Made by a program: the position numbers and the translations under genes. The notes beneath the pieces are model-generated. The model searched no databases. It saw only the letters and a list, made by a program, of their open reading frames with translations, and was not told where the DNA came from. Positions 1 to 9,101 of a DNA stretch of 64,000 nt are shown here, in pieces (within the stretch, counting starts at the first letter, position 1; every line of letters starts with the position of its first letter). The stretch comes from Oscillospiraceae bacterium (GTDB taxonomy: Bacteria; Bacillota; Clostridia; Oscillospirales; Ruminococcaceae): positions 1 through 64,000 of the forward strand of contig JAUNSK010000012.1 in assembly GCA_030539275.1 (NCBI GenBank), written 5' to 3'.

Positions 1-580
1 CCTTGATGCCAAAATCAGAATACTTGAATCCGATCATCTTATCATCTGCAGGAAGCTCAGAATATACAATATCCTGATCATACTTATATTCATATACACC
101 TGCAGTGGATACAGGAGCCTTTGTAGTAGTTGTAGGGGTTTTAGTAGTGGTTGTAGAAGCCTTTGTAGTAGTAGTCTCCGGTATCTTACCTGCTGCATCA
201 GTAGTAATAACAATGGAATCAATAGTAAATTCGCCGCAGTCGATCCACCATACACCAAACTTGAATTCGCCGCCGTACTGAGTCTGAATGATCTTGGAAG
301 TAGCAGCATCAGGTTCCCAGGTAAGTGTACCTGAAGTACCGGTAAATGTCTTGCTCTGATCAGCAGTCTGAGTCCAGTAGTCAGGAGAAACGCTTGTGGA
401 TGAACCAAAAGCACCCTGCCATTTACCAATAGTCTTGCTTGAAGAAATATTAACTTCAACCTTAGTAACATGTTCACTGGCCTTGATGCCAAAATCAGAA
501 TACTTGAATCCGATCATCTTATCATCTGCAGGAAGTTCAGAATATACAATATCCTGGTCATAGTCATACTTGTATACGCC
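1..580 (-). repeat. Near-identical CBM-coding repeat, 480-bp period
   Basis: Bases 1-60 match 481-540 with a single mismatch (56/536), and similarity continues for about 35 more bases before the linker. The repeat encodes the start of two consecutive carbohydrate-binding modules of the GH9 protein. Such high DNA identity suggests recent duplication or gene conversion. Confidence 0.9.
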
Positions 581-2038
581 TGTTCCGGTTGAGCTCTGCT
601 GTTTAGTAGTTGTAGAAGTTGGCTGAGTTATCTTTGGTGCTGTAGTAGTAGTTGTTGTTGAAGGGACTGAGCCTGATATTCCGTTAGACTTTGCACCAAC
701 AATAGTTGCATCTACAGTACCAGTCTTGTACTTGTCATAAAGACCGGCTGCTGCGCCTACAAAACCTGCGTTATAGTCTATAGCAACCTCATTGCACTTG
801 AAGTCTGTTACAGAGTCAGTATATGAGCCGCCCTGATCTGAAGGACCTCCGACAAGTGCTCCGATAAGACTGTTGCCAGGATTTCCGTACTGAGGTGTTC
901 CGTCTGTCTTAACACCGCTTGCAGCTCTGTGGTGAGGCTGCTTAGCAGAGTTAGAAGCAAATCCTACTACGAAACAGGTGTTAGCCGGGTTGCTGCCGAG
1001 AATGTAATCCATCTGGCCCTTGCACCATGTTGTATAATCAGCAGATGAGTTCTTGCTTGCTACAAGAGCTGTGAACTGAGCTGTTGTATTGTATCTGGCA
1101 GAACCCCACTGATCCTGGAAGAAGTAGTTGCCGCTGCCGTTGACCACGTTGCCGATATAGCTGTTTACCTCTGACCAGTCACCTGTGATATGTGCTTTTA
1201 CACAGGCAGCACCAACTGATACGTTGTTCCAGCAGTGTGTATATCCGAGATATCCGCTGTAGAGATTGTTCTTGTACTGATTGTCTTTTGTTGCAAGATA
1301 CATCCAGCCTGATGCCCATGCAAGATCATCATCAGAATTGCTTGATTCATATATACCTGGTACGAATGTTGTACCTGAGTTCTGCTTAGCATAATTGTAC
1401 AGAGCCTTTGCATATGTAAGATCTTCAGCATTTCCGAAGTTAATATAGTTAAGAGCAAGTGCAGCAGCATATTCAGCAGCTATATCACCTGATCCGTTAC
1501 TTGTCCAGTGTGTTTCTCCGCGTGAACCCTGTTCCTCCGGAGGACCCCAGTAAGAGTGGTCTGTACCGGCATCACCAACCTGGTAGCAGAGACTTGAAAC
1601 TGAGCTGCCGTTGAGCTTTGTACAGTTCTTGATAAACTGAGCAAAATGATCAGTTATTGTTTTTAAATGCGCTGTAACGCCGATCTTGTCATATGTATCC
1701 TTGAATTCATAGTAGCCCCAGCCAAGGGTTGAAGCAGAGTAGCCTTCAGGAAGTCCGAAGATTGCGTGGTCACCTGCATCATGGAATCCGCCGAGATCAG
1801 AAGTATGGCAGTTGCTTCTCCATGTAAGCAGTGACTTGTCCTTTACATCGCTGCCGCACATATTGGCATCGTAAAGGAAAAGAGAATACTGAAGGAGTTT
1901 TGCATAGTTATCGCTTCCTGCTGCTTCAGCAACGTCTGGTTTGCTGAAGAAGCTGCCGGTCATAACAGCTGATGCGGTAATAGCAAGTGCTGCAACACCT
2001 GCTAAAGCACGTTTAGACATATTTTTTTTGAAATGCAT
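1..2038 (-). CDS. Secreted GH9 cellulase with tandem CBM repeats (5' part; runs off the left edge)
   Basis: The reading frame starts at 2038 (AAAGGA site 10 bases upstream) and is open to base 1, giving about 679 residues without a stop. A Lys/Arg-rich signal peptide with a hydrophobic core ends near an AEA site around residue 40. The GH9 catalytic domain follows directly, with no Ig-like domain in front: the DAGD motif with the catalytic Asp near residue 88, the HHRAASG motif, and a NEVAIDYNAGF block carrying the catalytic acid Glu. After a Thr-rich linker comes a roughly 125-residue module starting DQDIVYSELP, then a second TTTK-rich linker and the start of a nearly identical second module. 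These modules resemble ruminococcal beta-glucan-binding modules (CBM79-like, from memory). Expected role: extracellular endoglucanase. Whether a dockerin follows cannot be seen. Confidence 0.93.
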   Translation of the reverse strand, partial: MHFKKNMSKRALAGVAALAITASAVMTGSFFSKPDVAEAAGSDNYAKLLQYSLFLYDANMCGSDVKDKSLLTWRSNCHTSDLGGFHDAGDHAIFGLPEGYSASTLGWGYYEFKDTYDKIGVTAHLKTITDHFAQFIKNCTKLNGSSVSSLCYQVGDAGTDHSYWGPPEEQGSRGETHWTSNGSGDIAAEYAAALALNYINFGNAEDLTYAKALYNYAKQNSGTTFVPGIYESSNSDDDLAWASGWMYLATKDNQYKNNLYSGYLGYTHCWNNVSVGAACVKAHITGDWSEVNSYIGNVVNGSGNYFFQDQWGSARYNTTAQFTALVASKNSSADYTTWCKGQMDYILGSNPANTCFVVGFASNSAKQPHHRAASGVKTDGTPQYGNPGNSLIGALVGGPSDQGGSYTDSVTDFKCNEVAIDYNAGFVGAAAGLYDKYKTGTVDATIVGAKSNGISGSVPSTTTTTTAPKITQPTSTTTKQQSSTGTGVYKYDYDQDIVYSELPADDKMIGFKYSDFGIKASEHVTKVEVNISSSKTIGKWQGAFGSSTSVSPDYWTQTADQSKTFTGTSGTLTWEPDAATSKIIQTQYGGEFKFGVWWIDCGEFTIDSIVITTDAAGKIPETTTTKASTTTTKTPTTTTKAPVSTAGVYEYKYDQDIVYSELPADDKMIGFKYSDFGIK

Positions 2039-2190
2039 CAAAATATCATCCTTTCAAAATTAATAGTTATATTCTGCAATTTCATACAACATTATTATAC
2101 ATAAAAAATCCCTGTTTGTGAATAGTTTTTTTATTAATTTTGAAAAATTAATATATTATTCATAAATTGTGCCACAATTAATAGTAAGAA

Positions 2191-2222
2191 AACCCGGCAA
2201 ATGATAACATTTGCCGGGTTTT
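2191..2222 (-). terminator. Intrinsic terminator after cdaR
   Basis: AACCCGGCAAATG pairs perfectly with CATTTGCCGGGTT around an ATAA loop. The minus-strand exit is TTTTCTT. The plus-strand exit is also T-rich, so it could work both ways. It lies 13 bases past the cdaR stop. Confidence 0.85.
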
Positions 2223-2234
2223 TAATTATTCTGT

Positions 2235-3656
2235 TTATTCTGTCTCTGCTGCTGCTGAAGCCTGTGAAATGTCAGAGATCTCTTTGATTTCAAGTTCAGC
2301 TGTATAATCACCGTATACCCAGACATTTTTGAACTTTGAATCAGGAATAACTGATACTGTGTAAAAATTGCGGCCTGTTGTTGGTTTTCCGTTAGAAGCC
2401 ATTGAATTCTTTGAAATATCTATTTCAAGAGACAGATCATCAGCTGTAAGTCTGTCTATTTCAGATTTCGGACCAATTACCGTGACATCTGTAAGCTGCT
2501 GAGTGATTTTTTCAACGTCATACTTTGATGAATAAGGATTCTTGAATTTGAAATCAGAAAGAGTCTTGAAAGTTTTCTTGTCAAGCCCCGTTGAATCAAA
2601 TGTTACATATGCTTCTGAAATGTTTGAGTCATTTGTCAGGGAAGGATAACTAATAAGCGCCTGATTAATATCAAAGACTGTTGTAAAATCAAGACCGATG
2701 TCAGAGAGCTTGATGTTCTGGTCCGTCGATACAGGCAGACTCACCATATCTTCAAGGGATGGATCATCTGATGATACTTTGATCGTTGCAGGAGTCAGAG
2801 TGAGACGGTCCCTGATAAACTTTTCATCAAAATATGATGGTACGCCGTCAATGTTATAACTTATGCCTAATTCACTTATCATAGAAATATACATCGTAAC
2901 AGTCAGATCTTTTTTATTTAATTTGATCTCATTTTCACTGAAGAACGGTCTCAGTGTATCATTCAGCTCATTTCCTTCCACATCATAGAACGAAAGGTTG
3001 TTAAGAGAGACCTCAACAGGTATGGATTTTCTTGTGTCATATGAAACACTCTGGGTGAGTGTAAGCATGCATCCGTCTATACTGTTGATATAAGGTTCCG
3101 GTCCGGTTATTGAAAGTGAATCACACGTTTTGTTTGTAAGCTTGAAGCCTTCAGCTGCCGTTATGTTCGGTGCGTTTATGTTTTCATCCTTTATATCAAT
3201 AGTACGGGTGATTTCCTTATAAAAATAAACTTCGATCTTCTGACTGCCTATTATATTCCATGTGCAGTCTACAGCATTGGTTTCTGTTCTGAAGACCTGT
3301 ACTGTTGCCATCACAGGCTGCTGATCTGATTTATAGTCATCTACACTGATCTTGGCGTAAAAATCCTGATTGTTCAGAAATGCCAGCTTTGTACGGTTGG
3401 CAGTTACATTGATATCTACTGACTTTGCACCGGGCATATATATCTTATATCCGTCTTTTCCTGCCGCAGAGTCATAGAGACTGGCTTCAAAATCTATAGG
3501 TATATTTTTAATTGTATCTGTAGAATCAGGATATTCTTTCTGAGTAACAAAAGCCCAGATTACTATACTGACAAGAAGTGAAAGGATCAGCAGGATCTTA
3601 TTGTTGTAGATGGACATGTCAAAAAAGTTTCTCAGTTTGATATAAAATTCTTTCAT
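2235..3656 (-). CDS. cdaR: CdaR, YbbR-domain regulator of diadenylate cyclase
   Basis: The 473-residue protein has one N-terminal membrane helix (about residues 18-38) followed by repeated beta-rich YbbR domains on the outer side of the membrane, ending in an Ala/Glu-rich tail. In Firmicutes the YbbR protein CdaR binds and modulates the membrane diadenylate cyclase CdaA. The start codon overlaps the end of cdaA in an ATGA arrangement with an AAGGAAGG site inside cdaA, so the two are translationally coupled. Several YbbR repeats are recognisable by the recurring pattern of a hydrophobic strand followed by a V.GP.. motif (for example SITGPEPYI and TVIGPKSEI). The identification rests on domain type plus adjacency to cdaA. 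Confidence 0.9.
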   Translation of the reverse strand: MKEFYIKLRNFFDMSIYNNKILLILSLLVSIVIWAFVTQKEYPDSTDTIKNIPIDFEASLYDSAAGKDGYKIYMPGAKSVDINVTANRTKLAFLNNQDFYAKISVDDYKSDQQPVMATVQVFRTETNAVDCTWNIIGSQKIEVYFYKEITRTIDIKDENINAPNITAAEGFKLTNKTCDSLSITGPEPYINSIDGCMLTLTQSVSYDTRKSIPVEVSLNNLSFYDVEGNELNDTLRPFFSENEIKLNKKDLTVTMYISMISELGISYNIDGVPSYFDEKFIRDRLTLTPATIKVSSDDPSLEDMVSLPVSTDQNIKLSDIGLDFTTVFDINQALISYPSLTNDSNISEAYVTFDSTGLDKKTFKTLSDFKFKNPYSSKYDVEKITQQLTDVTVIGPKSEIDRLTADDLSLEIDISKNSMASNGKPTTGRNFYTVSVIPDSKFKNVWVYGDYTAELEIKEISDISQASAAAETE

Positions 3657-4522
3657 GCATTATCCTTCCTTCTGAATGTTCTTTTCGGCGGGTCTTCTGA
3701 AACATCAGACAGTATTTCCTCTGTCAGAAACTTTTTGAGGGATCTGGAAGTGTAGTTTCTTGATAGTTCACCGTTGAGTGCAATGGATATAGTTCCGGTT
3801 TCTTCCGAAACGACTATAATAATAGCATCTGAATTCTCACTCATTCCGATTGCTGCCCTGTGTCTGGAACCCAGCTTTTTATTGATAAGTTCTTCACGTT
3901 CAGGCTTAGGAAGAAAGCATGCAGCAGCTATGATCATACCGTCACGCATAATGACAGCACCATCATGAAGCGGCGTTTTCGGATAAAATATGTTTCCAAA
4001 AAGCTCTTTGCTTGGTACGGCGTTCATTATTGTACCGGTGCTGAGCTGTTCTCCGAGTTTTGTCTGTCTTTCTATTACTATAAGTGCACCTGTAGTAGTT
4101 GCAGACAATTCTTCGCAGGCATCACATATTTCATCTATAGCTCTTACCCATTTTGCAGTATATTCACTTGAATGTTCACTGAAAAATGATATTTTTGACA
4201 TACTTGTCCGGCCGACTTTTTCAAGTGCTCGTCTGAGTTCCGGCTGGAACATTATAAATATAGCAATAAATCCGTTGCTGAGGATAGCGGATAAAATAAA
4301 TTTCATAGTTTTTATATTCAGAAAATCACACAGCATATAGGCTACAAGTATAAGCATGATGCCTTTGATAAGCTGGCCTGCGCGCGTTTCTCTGATTATT
4401 TTTATAAGTTTATAGACTATAAATGTGAGAAGTACGATATCTAAAAGATCAATAGGGGATACAGTACTGAAAATACTCCATATAGATTTGAAAAGTCCCT
4501 GAATTGAATCCAGTATGTTCAT
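3653..4522 (-). CDS. cdaA: CdaA, membrane diadenylate cyclase
   Basis: This 289-residue protein makes c-di-AMP from two ATP. Three hydrophobic helices (about residues 22-100) are followed by the DisA_N catalytic domain with the hallmark LHDGAVI (DGA) and GSRHRAAIG (RHR) motifs. The start at 4522 has an AAGGAAGTG site. It is the first gene of a cdaA-cdaR pair, and downstream c-di-AMP roles would include potassium and cell-wall homeostasis. A TATAAT at 4546-4541 on the minus strand is a candidate -10, but no good -35 is visible. Confidence 0.96.
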   Translation of the reverse strand: MNILDSIQGLFKSIWSIFSTVSPIDLLDIVLLTFIVYKLIKIIRETRAGQLIKGIMLILVAYMLCDFLNIKTMKFILSAILSNGFIAIFIMFQPELRRALEKVGRTSMSKISFFSEHSSEYTAKWVRAIDEICDACEELSATTTGALIVIERQTKLGEQLSTGTIMNAVPSKELFGNIFYPKTPLHDGAVIMRDGMIIAAACFLPKPEREELINKKLGSRHRAAIGMSENSDAIIIVVSEETGTISIALNGELSRNYTSRSLKKFLTEEILSDVSEDPPKRTFRRKDNA

Positions 4523-4585
4523 AATTCACTTCCTTGCTGTATTATAGTTCATGGAATTTTACTTAACGATGCATATATATGTATC

Positions 4586-4604
4586 GGGCTTTCTGCCCGA
4601 TTGA
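4586..4604 (-). terminator. Short GC hairpin between aminotransferase gene and cdaA
   Basis: ATCGGGC and GCCCGAT pair across a 5-base loop. It lies about 75 bases beyond the stop of the class V aminotransferase gene. No T-run follows on the minus strand, so termination strength is doubtful. Confidence 0.4.
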
Positions 4605-4678
4605 TTTTAATAAATAATACAACCTTTATTAAGCTGCACATATTTATATTTTATCATATATTAATAATTTTTCAATAG

Positions 4679-5812
4679 TTATAATGCATTTTTTATTGCA
4701 GAACATAATTCTTTTACCTCAGATTTTGTATTGAATACTGAAGGGGCAAATCTGATCGTGCCTGTTGTTGTACCAAGTCCTTTATGTGTAAGGGCTGCAC
4801 AATGAAAACCTGCCCGGAGGCAAAATCCTTTTTCACCTAAAACTGAAGCAAACTGTTCAGATTCTACTCCGTTTACATTGAATGAGACTATCGGGACGTA
4901 GTGAGCTTTCTGGCTTCTGTAAATAGTAATTCTGTCATCGTCTGACAGAAGATTTATGAAATAATCTGCAAGCATCGTTTCGTGTTCGTATATTCTGCTC
5001 AGGGTTATTCTGCTGACAAAATCGATTCCTGCTTTAAGTGAGATGATTCCTACGGTATTTATGGTGCCGCTTTCCAGACAGTCAGGAAGAAAATCAGGCT
5101 GAAGGAGACTTGACGATCCGCTCCCTGTTCCGCCTTCGAGAAGGGGGTCAATGTGATATTTTCCGTCAGTAATCAGAAGACCAGTGCCGGATAAGCCATA
5201 TAATCCTTTGTGCCCGCTTGTGCATATTACATTAATTCCGTCATCAAGAGTAAGCGGTATTACTCCGCATGCCTGTGCTCCGTCAACAACAAAACAGATT
5301 TTCCTGCTGGCGCATATTTCAGCTATCTGTCTTACAGGAAGAATCTGCCCTGTAACATTTCCGGCAGCTGTACATACAATAAGGGTAGTTTTATCCGTTA
5401 CTGCATTTTTAAAAGCATCTATAGTCTGTTCATCATCATCATAAACTCTGGCAACACTTAATGATATTATTCCCTTTTTACTCAGTGCAACGAGTGGTCT
5501 TATTACAGAATTGTGTTCTATCGAACTGGTAACCACATGGCAGCCAGGCTTGATAAGTCCTTTTATTGCAGTATTAAGTGCATGAGTACAGTTAAGGGTG
5601 AAGACAACATTTTCGGGCTGAGCATGAAAAAAATCAGCCGCGGCTTGTCTTGCAGAATACACCATGGCTGACGTTTTCATTGCAAGTTTGTGACCGCCTC
5701 TTCCTGCGTTCCCACCGGTATTGTTCATTGCATACAAGGCTGCCTTCTTGACTTCCTCAGGCTTTGGAAATGTAGTAGCTGCATTATCAAAATTTATAAT
5801 ATTATCCATCAT
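4679..5812 (-). CDS. Class V aminotransferase, cysteine desulfurase-like
   Basis: The 377-residue PLP enzyme belongs to the SufS/NifS-like superfamily. The N-terminus IINFDNAATTFPKP is typical, the PLP lysine is in TSGHKGLYG, and a Cys in RAGFHCAALTH sits where the family carries its persulfide-forming cysteine. The GTIRFAPSVFNT end is typical of the EF2568-type subfamily (TIGR01977), whose members often sit beside DUF3343 proteins in selenium/sulfur trafficking loci. The DUF3343 gene is 12 bases upstream, so they probably form an operon and move persulfide or selenide between them. No selenium genes are visible here, so the substrate is inferred. Confidence 0.88.
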   Translation of the reverse strand: MMDNIINFDNAATTFPKPEEVKKAALYAMNNTGGNAGRGGHKLAMKTSAMVYSARQAAADFFHAQPENVVFTLNCTHALNTAIKGLIKPGCHVVTSSIEHNSVIRPLVALSKKGIISLSVARVYDDDEQTIDAFKNAVTDKTTLIVCTAAGNVTGQILPVRQIAEICASRKICFVVDGAQACGVIPLTLDDGINVICTSGHKGLYGLSGTGLLITDGKYHIDPLLEGGTGSGSSSLLQPDFLPDCLESGTINTVGIISLKAGIDFVSRITLSRIYEHETMLADYFINLLSDDDRITIYRSQKAHYVPIVSFNVNGVESEQFASVLGEKGFCLRAGFHCAALTHKGLGTTTGTIRFAPSVFNTKSEVKELCSAIKNAL

Positions 5813-5824
5813 TACACACCGCCT

Positions 5825-6031
5825 TTAAGCTTTAAGCGTAAATGGAATATTGCTGGCTGACAGTATATTGGCTGCTGCTTCATATCCTGATCTGATTTTC
5901 AGTACATAAATACAGCCTGATGTGGTGCTGATGCTCTTTTCTATTTCTGCCAAAATGCCGTTTGAAGATAAGAGGTCATGTGCATGAAGAACAGAAGTAT
6001 ATGACTGAAATTCCAGAACGTAAACTTGCAT
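5825..6031 (-). CDS. DUF3343 small putative Se/S carrier protein
   Basis: A 68-residue protein beginning MQVYVLEFQSYTSVLHAHDLL. The start at 6031 is chosen because GAGGTGAT lies just upstream; an in-frame GTG nine bases earlier overlaps that site. It has the DUF3343 pattern: beta-alpha-beta with a helix after the first strand, a single conserved Cys in TTSGCIYVL, and a second alpha/beta unit. The family is proposed to carry sulfur or selenium from a cysteine desulfurase. It directly precedes such an enzyme, consistent with a carrier role. Confidence 0.75.
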   Translation of the reverse strand: MQVYVLEFQSYTSVLHAHDLLSSNGILAEIEKSISTTSGCIYVLKIRSGYEAAANILSASNIPFTLKA

Positions 6032-6089
6032 TAATATCACCTCTTAAAAAATAAATAAGCGGGATTAATACAATATATGCAGATATATA

Positions 6090-6569
6090 TCAAAGTGTGT
6101 CAGAAAGTATACAGACTGCATGGGCACTGATGCCAAGTTTTTCACCTGTAAATCCGAGATGCTCCTCAGTAGTAGCCTTGATGCTTATCACTGATATTTC
6201 GCAGCACAGTGTATCTGCAATGTTCTGGCGCATCTGTTCAATATATGGAGCAAGCTTCGGGGCCTGTGCAATAATTGTTGCGTCAATATTGCCGATATGC
6301 CATCCCATATCCGATATGAGTTTATATACGTGTCCGAGAAGCTTCATGCTGTCAGCACCGCTGTACTGTGCATCTGTATCCGGAAAGTGTTTTCCTATAT
6401 CTCCAAGTGCCAGGGCACCCAGCAGAGCATCCATAATGGCATGAATAAGTACATCCGCATCAGAATGTCCCAGAAGCCCGTGCGTGTGAGGTATATTTAC
6501 GCCGCCAAGTATAAGCGGACGCTGCTGGGTAAGCTTGTGAACGTCATATCCGTGTCCTATTCTGTACAT
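6090..6569 (-). CDS. ispF: IspF, 2-C-methyl-D-erythritol 2,4-cyclodiphosphate synthase
   Basis: At 159 residues it has the normal family length. It shows the [10 protein letters not shown] start with metal-binding Asp and His, the [13 protein letters not shown] motif with the third metal ligand, and the conserved [14 protein letters not shown] segment. It converts CDP-ME 2-phosphate to MEcPP in the MEP isoprenoid pathway. Its start overlaps the end of ispD by 13 bases, with GGAGG inside ispD, so the two are coupled. These are separate genes, not the fused IspDF found in some bacteria. Confidence 0.97.
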   Translation of the reverse strand: MYRIGHGYDVHKLTQQRPLILGGVNIPHTHGLLGHSDADVLIHAIMDALLGALALGDIGKHFPDTDAQYSGADSMKLLGHVYKLISDMGWHIGNIDATIIAQAPKLAPYIEQMRQNIADTLCCEISVISIKATTEEHLGFTGEKLGISAHAVCILSDTL

Positions 6570-7258
6570 TTCTTTTCCTCCTCAAGCAGCAGGCCTGCGA
6601 CAGCTATATCTTCAGGCGTTGTAATTTTAATATTTGAGTAATGGCCGGTGGTCATACATACTTTTATGCCGATCGATTCGGCGAGCTGGCAGTCATCTGT
6701 AAAGTCAAGACCGTTGCGAAGTGCAAATTCCACACCGCGCAGATATGAGGACTTTCTGAAGACCTGGGGTGTCTGTGTAATATAAAGAGAGGAGCGGGGA
6801 GGTGTATCAGTAATAAGCCCGTCAGATACAGTCTTTATCGTATCCTTGACAGGAACACCAAGTGTTGCACCGCCGAATATCCGGGCATCTGCAATGACTC
6901 TCCGGATATCTGAACATCTGACAAGAGGCCTTGCTCCGTCATGAACTGCAATCATTTTATTCTCTTCGCTTACATGTTTGAGCCCGTTGATTACACTTTC
7001 CTGTCTGGTCTCACCGCCTGAGATAATATGAGCAAGTTTTGATATATTATATTCTTTGGCGATCTGAGAAATCCGGGAAAAAAATTCATCTTTTGTAACG
7101 ACTATTATTTCACTTATTTCACTACATTGTTCAAACGCCAGAAGACTGTGTGCAACGACAGGTCTTCCGCCCAGATCTGCAAACTGTTTATTTATGCCGT
7201 TCATTCTTGAAGAATTTCCGGCGCATACTATTATGGCTGATGTATCACTAATTTTCAT
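6557..7258 (-). CDS. ispD: IspD, 2-C-methyl-D-erythritol 4-phosphate cytidylyltransferase
   Basis: 233 residues, normal for the family. The N-terminal nucleotide-binding motif is slightly divergent ([18 protein letters not shown], with Ala-Gly-Asn-Ser-Ser-Arg-Met and the Lys). [10 protein letters not shown] and the TPQVFR and TDDCQLAE blocks are present. It makes CDP-ME in the MEP pathway. AAAGGATC precedes the start at 7258. It is transcribed away from the lipoprotein gene at 7458, with both promoters in the intervening AT-rich 200 bases. Confidence 0.96.
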   Translation of the reverse strand: MKISDTSAIIVCAGNSSRMNGINKQFADLGGRPVVAHSLLAFEQCSEISEIIVVTKDEFFSRISQIAKEYNISKLAHIISGGETRQESVINGLKHVSEENKMIAVHDGARPLVRCSDIRRVIADARIFGGATLGVPVKDTIKTVSDGLITDTPPRSSLYITQTPQVFRKSSYLRGVEFALRNGLDFTDDCQLAESIGIKVCMTTGHYSNIKITTPEDIAVAGLLLEEEKKCTE

Positions 7259-7387
7259 TTGAATGATCCTTTCATTTGCTGACAGTTATACTATTTATAT
7301 TATAGCATATACGGATAAATATATAAAGAATAATAGTCATAAAATTTAAAAAAAATTACGGATAAGTAAAAAAAATTTAAATTTGTA

Positions 7388-7416
7388 TGGACTTATGAGA
7401 ATAAATATTGTATAAT
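7388..7416 (+). promoter_or_regulatory. Promoter for the 7458 lipoprotein gene
   Basis: TGGACT, 17 bases, TATAAT. It lies about 40 bases ahead of the start codon in the divergent ispD region. Confidence 0.6.
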
Positions 7417-7457
7417 TAATTAGTATTTGAAAAAAAGAATTGCATGGAGGAATAAAA

Positions 7458-8870
7458 ATGTCGTTAACTAAGAGGATCACAGCTGCAGTTGTGGCTCTGT
7501 CTTGCATGCTTACAGCAGCAGGCTGCGGTGAGTCAACATCATGGGCTGTAAAATATGGTGATTACAAGCTCAGTGCAGGTATATTTCTTTTCTACCAGAC
7601 ACAGGCTTATTCAGAGGCAACAACGCGTCTGAGCAAAGACAACGAAAATCTGGACCTGAAAGATACTAAAACACTCAAGACTATGTCAATAGACGGTCAG
7701 AATTTTACCGACTGGGTAAACAACAAGGCAACTGAGAGCATGAGAACATATCTTGCTGTTCAGGAAAAGTTTGATACTCTCGGACTTTCCCTTGAAAGTG
7801 AAGATGTGGACCAGATAAATTCTATGGCTGATTCTTACTGGAGCTACTACAGCACTCAGTATGAACAGAATGGTATAGGCAAAGAGACTTTTAAAAACAT
7901 GGTAGAATTTGATTACAAACAGAAGGAAGTATTCGAATATTACTATGGTGAAGGCGGAGAAAAAGAATATTCTGTTGATGATATGAAATCATATCTCGAA
8001 GAGAATAAGGCAAGAGTAAAGTACATACAGCTTAACCTCAGGGACGGAAGCGGTACAGAGCTTGATGATGCCGGAAAAGAAGAGATATCCGATATGGCCG
8101 ACGATTATGCTGAGCGTGCCAAAAAAGGAGAGAACTTTGACGATCTGATCACTGAATACAATGATTACTATAAAAAGCTTCAGGATGATGCTGCAGCCAA
8201 AGCTGAAGCAGCTACAACAACTACAGCCGCTGAGGAAACAACAGCTGCTGACACAACTTCTTCAGGAGAGCAGACAACAGCAGCAGACGACAGTTCAGCT
8301 GCTGATACAGAAGAAACAACTGCTGACAGCAACAATGACGGAGGTCCTGTAACAGAAACCTCACAAACAAATCAGACAGAGACTGTTACTACGACTGCTG
8401 CCGAAGAAGATGAAGATACAGAAACTGCATCCGCTGAAACTTCACAGACAACAACTGGATCAGATGATGAAGAATCTGCTGAAACTGAAGATGATACAGC
8501 TGATACAGACACGGAAGATGCTGAAGAAGAAGATCCTTATGCAAACGAAAATATAATCACAAAAGGCAATGAGGATGATGGCTATCAGCCTTCACAGACT
8601 GTAAATGAAGCTATCTTCAATGATGCAAAGGTTGACGGTGATCCGGTTATAGTAAAAGACGAGGATAATCTCTATGTTTATGTCATTGAGAGATATGATA
8701 TACTTGAAAGAACAGATCTTATTGAAGGCGACAATAAGGACAGCCTTCTCTGGGAGATCCTTAATGAAGATTTTACAGCGCTTACACTTGAATGGGTTCC
8801 TGACAGTGCGATCAACAAAAACAAAATGGCATACAAGAGATATGATCCGTTTAAATTAAAGTTTAATTAA
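7458..8870 (+). CDS. Lipoprotein, possibly SurA/PrsA-like, with long acidic Thr-rich insert
   Basis: The start at 7458 follows GGAGGA; an in-frame ATG at 7440 lies before that site and is unlikely. The 470-residue product has a lipobox ending AAGC at about residue 23. The N-terminal 220 residues are helical with SurA_N-like character (YKLSAGIFLFYQTQAYSEA, then helical segments), suggesting a foldase-like chaperone domain. Residues about 240-365 are low complexity, rich in Thr, Ala, Glu and Asp. The last 110 residues (NENIITKGNEDDGYQPSQTVNEAIF onward in pattern) resemble the end of a parvulin-type protein, so the insert may replace or split the PPIase domain. The foldase role is inference. It is monocistronic, with its own promoter and terminator. 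Confidence 0.75.
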   Translation: MSLTKRITAAVVALSCMLTAAGCGESTSWAVKYGDYKLSAGIFLFYQTQAYSEATTRLSKDNENLDLKDTKTLKTMSIDGQNFTDWVNNKATESMRTYLAVQEKFDTLGLSLESEDVDQINSMADSYWSYYSTQYEQNGIGKETFKNMVEFDYKQKEVFEYYYGEGGEKEYSVDDMKSYLEENKARVKYIQLNLRDGSGTELDDAGKEEISDMADDYAERAKKGENFDDLITEYNDYYKKLQDDAAAKAEAATTTTAAEETTAADTTSSGEQTTAADDSSAADTEETTADSNNDGGPVTETSQTNQTETVTTTAAEEDEDTETASAETSQTTTGSDDEESAETEDDTADTDTEDAEEEDPYANENIITKGNEDDGYQPSQTVNEAIFNDAKVDGDPVIVKDEDNLYVYVIERYDILERTDLIEGDNKDSLLWEILNEDFTALTLEWVPDSAINKNKMAYKRYDPFKLKFN

Positions 8871-8906
8871 TTCTGATATCCAAAGTATAAAAAGAAAATA
8901 TTTTAT

Positions 8907-8944
8907 AAGCTGTGCAGTTTTATCTGCGCAGCTTTTTGTTTTTT
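8907..8944 (+). terminator. Intrinsic terminator after the 7458 lipoprotein gene
   Basis: AAGCTGTGCAG pairs with CTGCGCAGCTT around a 6-base loop and is followed by TTTGTTTTTT. Confidence 0.88.
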
Positions 8945-9036
8945 AACAATTTAAAAGCTATATTTTATAATTAGCTTTCAAAAATACTAAATGGTTGATA
9001 AAATTGACAAAAAAGCAAAAAATATAGTATTTTATA

Positions 9037-9065
9037 TTGATTAAATTAGGAAATAGTGATATAAT
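9037..9065 (+). promoter_or_regulatory. Promoter of the receiver-PAS-GGDEF-EAL gene
   Basis: TTGATT, 17 bases, TATAAT, about 37 bases ahead of the chosen start. A TTGACA at 9004-9009 with a poorer -10 could be a second promoter. Confidence 0.7.
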
Positions 9066-9101
9066 GACAATATAAAATGTGATGTTATGGGAGTGATGTT
9101 G

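Noticed and set aside
34-492. Leu-rich minus-strand frame of 152 codons
   Set aside because: It is another frame of the GH9 gene; the long GH9 frame with signal peptide and motifs explains the region.
1192-1470. Overlapping frames on both strands
   Set aside because: Both lie inside the GH9 catalytic domain, have no ribosome site and low-complexity composition.
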